Shown: piece after piece, positions 29,905 to 39,900 of the stretch
How the letters are laid out: each line of letters starts with the position of its first letter
How positions within the stretch are numbered: the first letter of the stretch is position 1
Assembly: GCA_028826165.1 (NCBI GenBank)
Contig: JAPDFW010000063.1
Span: forward strand, 1,116,001 to 1,180,000
Direction: 5' to 3'
Origin: Anaeramoeba ignava
Lineage: Eukaryota; Metamonada; Anaeramoebidae
DNA: 64,000 bases
Made by a program: the position numbers and the translations under genes
The notes under the pieces: generated by a model
Databases searched by the model: none
What the model was told of the DNA's origin: nothing
The model's input: the letters and a program-made list of their open reading frames with translations, nothing else

Positions 29905-31310
29905 AAAAAATAATTAAATAAAAATATATTAATAAACATTAGAAATTAAATATTTTAAAACTTATAAATTAAATTAATAAATAATAAATTGGGAAATATT
30001 TAGATTTTAATTTATTTTTAAATATAAAAATATATTAATAAACATTAGAAATTAAATAAAATATATATTTTAAAACTGATCACTTTTTATTTATTAATTT
30101 TATTTTATTTAGATTTAATAATTAAATTAATAAATAATAAATTGGAAAATATTTAGATTTTGATTTATTTTTAAATATAAAAATATATTAATAAACATTA
30201 GAAATTAAATAAAATATATATTTTAAAATTGATCACTTTTTTTTATTTATTAATTTTTATTTTATTTAGATTTAATAATTAAATTAATAAATAATAAATT
30301 GGGAAATATTTAGATTTTAATTTATTTTTAAATATAAAAATATATTAATAAACATTAGAAATTAAATAAAATATATATTTTAAAACTGATTACTTTTTAT
30401 TTATTAATTTTATTTTATTTAGATTTAATAATTAAATTAATAAATAATAAATTGGGAAATATTTAGATTTTAATTTATTTTTAAATATAAAAATATATTA
30501 ATAAACATTAGAAATTAAATAAAATATATATTTTAAAACTGATTAATTTTTATTTATTAATTTTATTTTATTTAGATTTAATAAATAAATTAATAAATAA
30601 TAAATTGGGAAATATTTAGATTTTAATTTATTTTTAAATATAAAAATATATTAATAAACATTGAAAATTAAATAAAATATATATTATAAAACTGATCACT
30701 TTTTATTTATTAATTTTATTTTATTTAGATTTAATAAATAAATTAATAAATAATAAATTGAAAATATTTAGATATTAATTTATTTTTAAATATAAAAATA
30801 TATTAATAAATATTAGAAATTAAATAAAATATATATTTTAAAATTGATTACTTTTTATTTATTAATTTTATTTTATTTAGATTTAATAAATAAATTAATA
30901 AATAATAAATTGGGAAATATTTAGATTTTTAATTTATTTTTAAATATAAAAATATATTAATAAACAATAGAAATTAAATAAAATATATATTTTAAAACTG
31001 ATTAATTTTTATTTATTAATTTTATTTTATTTAGATTTAATAAATAAATTAATAAATAATAAATTGGGAAATATTTAGATTTTAATTTATTTTTAAATAT
31101 AAAAATATATTAATAAACATTAGAAATTAAATAAAATATATATTTTAAAACTGATTACTTTTTATTTATTAATTTTATTTTATTTAGATTTAATAATTAA
31201 ATTAATAAATAATAAATTGGGAAATATTTAGATTTTAATTTATTTTTAAATATAAAAATATATTAATAAATATTAGAAATTAAATAAAATATATATTTTA
31301 AAACTATCTT
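29905..31310. repeat. Satellite-like array, ~153-bp unit, about nine copies
   Basis: Head-to-tail copies of a very AT-rich unit. Its anchor AAATATAAAAATATATTAA recurs near 30020, 30174, 30331, 30484, 30637, 30789, 30943, 31096 and 31249, giving spacings of 152-157 bp (mostly 153). Each unit also has AACATTAGAAATTAAAT, an ACTGATcACTTTTTATTTATT segment and a TTGGGAAATATTTAGATT segment. Copies differ by a few substitutions and short indels. No frame is conserved through them, so this is non-coding. It fills the space between the coiled-coil gene and the CCCH gene. Its reverse strand contains TTTTATATTTA in each unit, a match to the yeast origin core that could occur by chance at this composition. 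Confidence 0.93.
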
Positions 31311-31744
31311 AATTTGTAATTACGAAATTCCAAAAAGATCAATTAATCAAAAAAAAAAAAAAAAGTATCCCCAAATAAAAATTTTTAATTAAATTTAATT
31401 AAGATTTTAAATTGGATTATTTAAATAAATTTTTAATCCCTTTTTTAATTTAATTTTATTTTTGTTTATTTTAAATTAAAAAAGAAAAAAAATTTTTTTT
31501 TATTTAATTTTTAATGACGTAATAAAAAAAAAAAAATAAAAATACATAATTTTCATTATTAAAAAAATGAGAAAGAAAAAAAAAAAAGTTTAAAAGAAGA
31601 TCGATCAAAAAAAAAACGTTTTTATTTTTCTTTTTACATTTTTTAAATATTTTTTTTATTATTATTATTATTATAATTAATTTTTTTTTTTTTTTTAATT
31701 AATTTAATAAAATTATTTTATTAAACAAAATTCATAGTTTAAAA
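31311..31744. other. Upstream region of the CCCH gene
   Basis: AT-rich sequence of 434 bp with long A and T runs, (ATT)n near 31655-31680 and TTTCATTATT at about 31552. No gene or clear structure is seen. Confidence 0.5.
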
Positions 31745-32673
31745 ATGATGTATTCCAAAACATTTGATTCAATTAATTCATTTAATCCTTATAATTCACC
31801 TCAATTATCCAATTATGCTTATCCTGACAATCAATCAAATTATTTCGAACCAATTTTTTCAGAAAATATCGATTACAAAATTGCAAAAAAAGAAAATGAT
31901 ATTCAATACACAAAAGAATTTGGAATGAAACTAAATGAAAATGAAGAAAAACAAAAAGAAGATTTTTCACAAGAAGATGATCTAATTTTATCACCAACAA
32001 AATCTCCTTTTTTACAACCTTCATCAGTTACTCCAAGTTTAAATGATAACCAAATTTATTCACCAATTCATTCAAGTCCAAAACAACAATCTCAATTAAA
32101 TTCAAATTCTTTTGATCGACGAAAAAATCCCCTTCCAAATGAAACTTTTATTCAAGATGATTTGTATAAAACTGAATTATGTCGTTCATGGGAAGAAACT
32201 GGAACATGTAAGTTTGGAGATTCTTGTAGATTTGCACATGGAAAATCTGAATTAAGGTAAATATTTTTTAAAATCTAATCATAAAAATCTAATTGACATG
32301 ACAAATAATAAAATCTAATCATATAAAAATCTAATTAACATGACAAATAATATAATCTAATCATAAAATCTAATTAACATGACAACTAATAAAATCTAAT
32401 TAAAAAAAATTTTCACATTTAAATTTATACTAATCATTATTCCCCCTCTTTTTTTTAACCCCTTTTTATTTTAGATCAAAACCAAGACATCCGAAATACA
32501 AAACTCAAATTTGTAAAGCTTTTCATACTACTGGTTTTTGTCCTTATGGTAAAAGATGTAGATTTATTCATTATAATCTTCCTCAAAAAAAACAAATTGA
32601 TTCTCTTGATTTTCAAAATTTCTTTTCCAAAAGACTTACAAGAAGATTAAAAGTTTTTTCCACATTTGCTTAA
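31745..32673 (+). CDS. Tristetraprolin (ZFP36/TIS11)-type tandem CCCH zinc-finger protein, two exons
   Basis: Exons 31745-32256 and 32475-32673 join at [17 protein letters not shown] (phase 2, GT-AG), giving 236 residues. Two C-x8-C-x5-C-x3-H fingers are present, each with its lead-in: [18 protein letters not shown] with DSCRFAHG in exon 1, and [18 protein letters not shown] with KRCRFIHY in exon 2. The linker is the family's usual 18-residue type. Such proteins bind AU-rich 3' UTR elements (UAUUUAU) and recruit CCR4-NOT to speed mRNA decay. In a genome this AT-rich, target specificity is an interesting question. Residues 1-135 are a disordered Ser/Pro/Asn region with no clear motif, and the tail after finger 2 is short (ending [10 protein letters not shown]). 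The intron holds a ~40-bp tandem repeat. Confidence 0.93.
32271..32403. repeat. ~40-bp tandem repeat in the CCCH-gene intron, about 3 copies
   Basis: The segment AAAATCTAATCATAAAAATC followed by TAATTRACATGACAAATAAT recurs with TCTAATC at about 32274, 32314, 32356 and 32395. The copies are imperfect, with small indels. Confidence 0.85.
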
Positions 32674-32898
32674 AAACAAAAATTTTTCTTTTTTCTTTTT
32701 TCTTTTTTCTTTTTTCTTTGATTAATTCATTTTCATAACATTTTAATTTGTTGTTCTGCTTTTCTTTTTCTTTTTAAATTGTTTTCTACATTTAATCAAT
32801 AAAATGTCCAAAACCTTTAATTAATTAATCAATGTCAATTTTATTTCAATTTTATTTCAATTTTATTTTAATTTTATTTTTAATTTTTATTTTACAAA

Positions 32899-33951
32899 AT
32901 GCAAAAACAAATTATTCAAATTATAAAAGAAATAATTGAAGAAATTGATAAACAAATTAATCCAGAAATCGAATTAATCAAAAAAAACCAAAAAAACTTC
33001 AATCCATCAACATCAACTCTTTTAGTATCAGAATTATCAATTCAAAAAGGATATGAAAATCAAAGAAAACTAAGATCAAAAACAAATCAACTTTTAATCA
33101 AAATCAAAAAAAAGCAAAAAAAATTCTCAGATGTGATCAAAATTAGATCACAAACAATCAATGAAGAAACAAAGGAATTGTTGAACATAAAATTGGAAAA
33201 AAAGCGGGAGAAAATCAAAAAACTAACAAACGAACTTGCGAATCAATTGGATCAAGACTATGACACAAAAGAAAATGCAATTAAATTCCAAAACCAAAAA
33301 TTATTCCTTATAAATATTTTCCAGTCAATGATCCAATTCCAATCCACAAACAACACCAAATCTAACTTGAATATCAATGAAATTCCACAAGAGACAATTT
33401 GTCTGAAAAATATTCTTCAATTCATCCAAGAAAAAAAGAAAAAGCATGAAGAACTTTTGAACCAAATTGAGCAAAAATCAAAAAATCAAGATCAAATTAT
33501 CCAAATCCAAAAGAATTTTGTTTTGGAAGAAAAACAATTCCAAAGAAGTATTCAATCCAAAAAGCAAGAGGTTGATTTTCTACAAGATTCTCTGATAAAA
33601 AGTATTGAAAAAAATAAAGGATTGATTGAGTTTGAAAATGAAAATCAAAACGCAATAATTGAAGATGTAAAAAGAATGAATGATTTAGAATTGGAAATTT
33701 TAAACACAAAATTGAATAAGATTCAATTGTCTCTCCAAGAAGAAGATCGAGCCCATAATTTCTTCTTGAATTTTCTTGAAAATCAATTACATTTTTTCCA
33801 ACAAAAAACTGATTCTTTAATCACAAAATTTGAAAATGAAAATGATAAATATGAAAATGAATATAATGTTTTAATTGAAAAAGAAAAGAAGTTAAAAATA
33901 GAAACAGAAAAAGAAGAAGAAAAAATGATTTTTTTAAAAACAAAAATTTGA
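32899..33951 (+). CDS. Coiled-coil protein of unknown function
   Basis: A 350-residue intronless protein that is predicted helical and coiled coil from end to end. Only a polar break interrupts it, near KNFNPSTSTLLVSELSIQKG (about 35-55), and a second weak point is near FQSTNNTKSNLNINEIPQET (about 148-167). It has repeated Lys/Glu/Gln heptads and very few hydrophobic surface runs. There is no signal peptide or membrane segment. It lies 40 bp upstream of the TACC-domain gene on the same strand, so the two may be co-expressed, but each has its own TTTCATTTT element. Family not recognised. Confidence 0.72.
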   Translation: MQKQIIQIIKEIIEEIDKQINPEIELIKKNQKNFNPSTSTLLVSELSIQKGYENQRKLRSKTNQLLIKIKKKQKKFSDVIKIRSQTINEETKELLNIKLEKKREKIKKLTNELANQLDQDYDTKENAIKFQNQKLFLINIFQSMIQFQSTNNTKSNLNINEIPQETICLKNILQFIQEKKKKHEELLNQIEQKSKNQDQIIQIQKNFVLEEKQFQRSIQSKKQEVDFLQDSLIKSIEKNKGLIEFENENQNAIIEDVKRMNDLELEILNTKLNKIQLSLQEEDRAHNFFLNFLENQLHFFQQKTDSLITKFENENDKYENEYNVLIEKEKKLKIETEKEEEKMIFLKTKI

Positions 33952-33990
33952 AAAACAAAAATCATTTTTTTCATTTTATAAAAACAGAAA

Positions 33991-34995
33991 ATGTCTAATA
34001 AAGTTTTTAAAGAAAATGAAATTTTTGAAATTGAAGATGAAATTATTGATAGTGATAAAAGTTCTTTAATTGAAGATGCAACAGAATTTGATTCTGAAAA
34101 TGAAGATGAAAATGAAGATGAAATTGAAGATGAAAATGAAAATGAAAATGAAGATGAAAATGAAGATGAAGATGAAGATGAAAATGAAAATGAAGATGAA
34201 GATGAAAATGAAAATGAAAACAAAAACGAAAATAAAAAATCACAAAATACACCTCAAGAACTCAAAAAACAACTTGAAAAAATATTAGCATCGCCTCAAG
34301 GTATCTTAGCTAACACAGGAAAAAATATTAAGAAAAAACTTTTTCAAAAAGAAAGACCGAAAAAAAGTCAAGAAATCAAAATCAAAGAAGAAGATCAAAT
34401 CACACTTTTAACACAAGAACTTATTAATTTAAAAAAGAAAATTCAAGCGCAAAACGATGAAATTGAACAACAATTAAAATTAAAGCAAGATTTTGAGATA
34501 ATTTATGAAGAATTTTCAAAACTTAATCCAGAAAAACAAGATGAAAAATCAAATCAAGAAAACGAAGAAAATTCAGAATCTCAAATTGAAAAGCAAATTT
34601 TGTTATTGCAAGAAAACTTTAAAAAAATAAGGAAAAAATATCAAGAACTTGTAGTTGTTCATGAAACTTCTCAAAAAACAGAAGTTTCTCTTCAACTTTC
34701 GATTCAAAAACTTTCAATCGAACTTATAAATAGTGAAAATCGATATAATGCGTTAAAAGAATATTCAGAACGAAAACTTGAAGAAGCAAATTCGAATGCG
34801 GAAACTATTCAAAAGAAAATGAATCTTGAAAATGACCAAGTTTCTTTTACTTTGTCTGAAATGCAAAAGAGATTCTCAAAAACTCAAAAGGAAATTCAAG
34901 AAATGAAAAAGCTTATTGCTTCAAAGAAAAAAGATAATGAACAACTTCTTGATATTTGCAATACTTTAGTTGAACGTTTAGATAATATGTACTGA
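33991..34995 (+). CDS. TACC-domain (transforming acidic coiled-coil) protein
   Basis: A 334-residue intronless protein. Residues 1-85 are extremely acidic (Asp/Glu/Asn tract from a 6-bp repeat), then comes a basic linker with ASPQGILANTGKNIKKKLFQ (about 100-120). From about 130 on it is coiled coil. The C-terminal third matches the TACC domain pattern: FKKIRKKYQELVVVHETSQK, SENRYNALKEYSERKLEEAN, then a helix ending DNEQLLDICNTLVERLDNMY, which parallels the family's ending of N-E-E-L-x-x-I-C-D-x-L-I. TACC proteins bind XMAP215/chTOG-type microtubule polymerases and sit at centrosomes, spindle poles or plus ends. The acidic N-terminal part also fits the family name. A generic coiled coil is the alternative, but the aligned order of motifs favours TACC. 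Confidence 0.8.
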   Translation: MSNKVFKENEIFEIEDEIIDSDKSSLIEDATEFDSENEDENEDEIEDENENENEDENEDEDEDENENEDEDENENENKNENKKSQNTPQELKKQLEKILASPQGILANTGKNIKKKLFQKERPKKSQEIKIKEEDQITLLTQELINLKKKIQAQNDEIEQQLKLKQDFEIIYEEFSKLNPEKQDEKSNQENEENSESQIEKQILLLQENFKKIRKKYQELVVVHETSQKTEVSLQLSIQKLSIELINSENRYNALKEYSERKLEEANSNAETIQKKMNLENDQVSFTLSEMQKRFSKTQKEIQEMKKLIASKKKDNEQLLDICNTLVERLDNMY

Positions 34996-35019
34996 TTTTA
35001 AAAAGGAGATTTAAAAAGG

Positions 35020-36425
35020 AAATTTAAAAAGAATTTAAAAAGAATTTGAAATTAAAATCAAAATCAATTTGAAATTTAAAATGAAAATCAATTTGAAATT
35101 TAAAATGAAAATCAATTTGAAATTGAAAATGAAAATATAAATCAATTTGAAATTGAAAATTTTATAAAAGGAAATTTAAAAGGAAAATCAAAATAAAAAT
35201 CAAAAAAAAATTTGAAATTCAAAATAAAATCAAAATCAAAATCAAAAATCAATTTCAAAAAAATCAAAATAAAATGAAAATATAAAATTTGAAATTTAAA
35301 ATCAAAACCAAAATCAAAATTAAAAATCAAAATTAAAATCAAAAATTTAAAATAAAAATCAAAAATATAAATCAAAATCAAAATAAAAAAAAATCAAAAT
35401 ATAAATCAAAATCAAAATCAAAAATATAAATCAAAATAAAAATCAAAAATCAAATTAAATCAAAAATCAAAATTAAATATAAAATCAAAATTAAAATCAA
35501 AATTAAAATCAAATTAAAATCAAAATATAAAATCAAAATCAAAATCAAAATCAAAATTAAAAAAAAATCAAAATAAAATCAAAAAATAAATCAAAATATA
35601 AATCAAAATATAAAATCAAAATCAAAAATATAAATCAAAAAATCAAAAATAAAATCAAAATACTAAATTAAAAATCAAAAAAATCAAAATATAAATCAAA
35701 ATCAAAATATAAATCAAAAATATAAATCAAAATATAAATCAAAAATCAAAATAAATCAAAATATAAAATCAAAATAAAATCAAAATAAAATCAAAAATTA
35801 AAATCAAAAAAAATTAAAAATCAAAATTAAAATCAAAATTAAAATCAAAATAAAATCAAAATCAAAAAATATAAATATAAATTCAAAATCAAAAATAAAA
35901 AATCAAAATTAAAATCAAAATTAAAATCAAAATAAAATCAAAATCAAAAAATATAAATATAAATTCAAAATCAAAAATAAAAAATCAAAATTAAAAATCA
36001 AAAAATCAAAATCAAAATCAAAATCAAAATCAAAATCAAATCAAAATCAAAAAAAATAAATCAAAATCAAAATCAAAATAAATCAAAAATAAAATCAAAA
36101 AAATCAAAAATATAAATGAAAATATAAATCAAAATCAAAATCAAAATATAAATCAAAATATAAATATAAATATAAATCAAAATTAAAATCAAAATCAAAA
36201 TCAAAATCAAAATCAAAATATAAACCAAAACCAAAATATAAATATAAATCAAAATATAAATCAAAATCAAAATCAAAATCAAAATCTAAATCAAAATATA
36301 AATCAAAATCAAAATCAAAATCAAAATATAAATCAAAATCAAAATATAAATCAAAATATAAATCAAAATATAAATCAAAATATAAATCAAAATATAAATT
36401 ACAAAATCAAAATCTAAATTTAAAT
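35020..36425. repeat. Degenerate AAAATC/AAATATAA repeat region, 1.4 kb
   Basis: A long irregular array of AAAATCAAAATC, AAATATAAATC and AAATTAAAATC units, starting after the TACC gene with AATTTGAAATTTAAAATGAA units. It is less regular than the intron arrays. Its units resemble the AATCAA/AATATAAAT repeats that encode Asn-Gln tracts in TRRAP and other genes, but stop triplets occur in all frames, so it is not coding. Confidence 0.85.
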
Positions 36426-36944
36426 CTATTTAAAAATTTTGATCAAATTTAAAAAGAAAATGATTTTATTTTTTTTTGGAATTTTATAAAATTTTTAATT
36501 TTCTTTTTAATAAATTATTTTTTTTTTTTTGAATAATAAAAAAAAAAAAAAAAGATCAAATAACAAAGTAATTTTTATTTTAAATTTCTAATTTAAATAA
36601 ATTATTTAAATTTCTATTTTGTATTAATTTAATTTCATTTTGTTTTGAAAATTTTTTGCTTTTATTAATTTTAATTGATTTTTTTTATTATCAGATCTTA
36701 TTTGATCTTTATTTAAAAAAAACATAAATTTATTTTTTTTTTTAATTTTGTTTTTTTCATTTTTTCTTGATAGTTTAATTATTTGTTCCGACTTATTTCT
36801 TTTTTTTACTCATCTTTTTACACAAAAATTGTTTTTTTTTTTACATTTTTTGTGTGTTTGTTCTGTTATTTTTTAAATTGTTTTTATTCCTTTTTAAAAA
36901 AAAAAAAAAAACCTTAAAAAAATTTTTTTTCAATATCAAGAAAA
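36426..36944. other. Upstream region of the TRRAP gene
   Basis: About 520 bp of AT-rich sequence with long T runs. One TTTTTTTCATTTTTTC element is at about 36751-36766, and CTTATTTC and TTTTTACTCATC stretches follow. No gene is seen. Confidence 0.5.
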
Positions 36945-39900
36945 ATGTTGATAAAATTAATTCAGAAAATTCTTGATAAATCTACTTCCGCAAAAACAAA
37001 GATTGAAAATTTGCAAATATTACAGTTAAAAATAGAATTAATTACGAACAAAAAGGCAACGAAATTAATACCATATTTTATTCAATTATTAAAAGAAACA
37101 CTAATTGATTCAACTCAAGGAAATCACGAAATCATTTACCAAAAATTTGTTTTGGAGATTGCCTATAAATTTTTAACCATTTGTCATGAATTTCGTTTAA
37201 TTTCTCAAAACTTACTTGCAATTTTGGAAATTGTTACAGATTTCATTCAGAAAATTTTCGTTAGACTTCAACCACCAATTATTTTATTTCCTTTAATTCT
37301 CAGGATTTTAACTCTTGAATTTTTCATCTCAACAGAGAAATCCGATTTTCTTGCAAGAAATTCGCTTCAATTATCATCTTCAATGCTCAATATCCTTTAC
37401 AAATTGCTTAGTGACATTCTTCCTTTATCTCTTGACAATTCGCCCCAATTAATCGCAAAGCAAATTGCCATTCTAAAGACTGTCCGTGATGTTTTTGACA
37501 TTCTTCTCATCAAATCAAAACGCAAAATTTGGCGCAAAAAAGACACCTTCATTTTGCATGAAATTGCATTGAAATTCTCGCAAATTCACTTGACTTTATC
37601 TCTAAATCAAATCAATCCAAATGTTTACTCTCAACTCCTTCACACTCGTTCAAAAACCATTTGCTTTCTATTTTCTTCTCGGCTCAAAACTGATCCCCAA
37701 TTCAGACAACAATTAGTTCCTTTGGCAATTTCATTTTTAAAAGAGGCATCAATTGACGAGTTCAAAGAAAAAAACGAAATATTAAATTCTCTTTTGGATT
37801 ACAAAGACGTTATAAAAGACGAAATGCACCAACTGCTGCTTGATCCCCAAATTCTTGAAGACAGTATTCTACTTGGCGAATGGCACTCCTCAAAGCAAAT
37901 GAAATACTCTTACAAACTTGGGTTCCAAATCCTAGACGCAATTTTTCACAAGAATATTGTAAGCAAATCTTTGATTAAGATCATTGATATTCATCTCAAA
38001 AATTTGTTCGATGCAAGAACCCCCTTGCTTCAAAAAACACTGCAATTCCTCAAGCTTATAGACATCATGAAATCCAGTTCTTTTAATCCTCAACAAAAAT
38101 ATATGCTCTTCTTAAAAATTCTCAAGTCCCTAATCTTGAAATTGTCCAATTTGAGAAACAACATCATCTTGATAAATAAATTTGCTAAGCCAAAATACAA
38201 GCAAAAATTTCTTCATAAAAACCATTCTTTGCTTGAAATCTCTTCTTTTTGTCCTATTAAATATCAATTCGCTCCTTTGGTTAGCAAAAAAAATAATTTC
38301 AAAAATGTTCGCGAAGCTGTAAAAATTTTACTTCAACAACTTTATTCTATTCTTGATCTTCAGTTGAACTTCTTTAAAAATTCCAAAAATAATCCAAACA
38401 ACTCAAATCAAGATCTTCAAAATATTCCCTTAAATTCCCAAAATATTCCCAATCAAGATCCTAATTATTCCCAAAAAAATATCCCAAATTCTGATCCTTC
38501 TGAAAATAATTTACAGAATGAAGCAGATCGTGTTGATCAATTTCTCAAAAATTCTCTTGCAATTGAAATTTTTGAGCTTTCTCAAGACTCAAAAAAAATA
38601 TGTTTGACTGATGAAGGATTATCTTCATTTATTAAGATGTCAAAAGAATTGATTAAATGTTTTGAGATTATATCTGAATTGGATGAAAATGAAAATGAAA
38701 ATGAAAAAAAATGAAAATCAAAATGAAAATCAAAATGAAAATGAAAATCAAAATGAAAATGAAAATGAAAATGAAAATCAAAATCAAAATCAAAATGAAA
38801 ATGAAAATGAAAATCAAAATCAAAATCAAAATCAAAATATAAATAATCAAAATCAAAATCAAAATCAAAATATAAATAATCAAAATAATCAAAATCAAAA
38901 TGAAAATCAAAATGAAAATGAAAATGAAAATGAAAATCAAAATGGAAATCAAAATGAAAATCAAAATCAAAATCAAAAATGAAAATCAAAATATAAATAA
39001 TCAAAATATAAATAATCAAAATATAAATAATCAAAATCAAAATAATCAAAATAATCAAAATCTAAATCAAAATTTAAATCAAAATGAAAATAATCAAAAT
39101 AATCAAAATCAAAATAATATAAATATAAAAAATCCAAAATTATCAACTCAAATCGGTGTCACCTTTTATAGAGAACTTGGATTGATATTCTCAATGATCG
39201 ATATCAAATTTCACAAGAAATTCTTCGCATTAAACCTAGAATCCCTTCTTGATTCTTTTATTAAATACACAGAACCAGAAACTGTAATGAAATCCTTTTT
39301 TGTGGATAAAGACTCCTTTGCAGAATTATCCAATTTGGTATTCAATTACATATCTCAACACCATAATGATAAAAGCAATTTCGAAAATCCAAAAGTTTTG
39401 TTTGCATACAAATTCTTCGAATTCTTTCTTTCTTCAATAGAAAGCTTTGAGGAAAATGTTCAACAAAAATTATTCCAATCAAATTTTACAAGAATTATTC
39501 CCAAAATCATCAGAAGATCCTTCACTCTTACACAAAAAACTAAATTCTCAATGCATTTCCTTAAATTTCTTACAATGATCTTCTCCACTCTTAAAAAATA
39601 CAAAAAGTTGCATAATTATCTCCTCAACTTCATCCCATCAATCCTTGAAATTTGTTCGTATTTTTCTCCACATTCTCAAGAAATGCATTTGGAATGCATC
39701 CGCTTACTTTTAAGCATCCCACTCCAAATCCCAATGATCATCCCATATTTACTTCCTTTCTTTGAGCAACTCGCACATGGTTTGAATTCAAATTCTGAGG
39801 AAATTGCTGAGATGAGTTTGAAAATTGTTGATTATTTTATTGAAAATATCCAACTCAAATTTCTTTTTGATAAAATTGGTTTGATTGAAGAACAGTTTGC

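Noticed and set aside
29905-31310. CRISPR array
   Set aside because: Units are contiguous tandem copies with no unique spacers and the DNA is eukaryotic.
34043-34288. His/Phe and Lys/Met repeat frames over the TACC gene
   Set aside because: Alternative-frame readings of the GAAAATGAAGATG repeat that encodes the acidic tract.
38690-39130. Asn-Gln tract of TRRAP as an intron
   Set aside because: No suitable GT donor and AG acceptor keep frame with both sides, and the units are the coding NQ/NE type seen uninterrupted elsewhere in the same gene.
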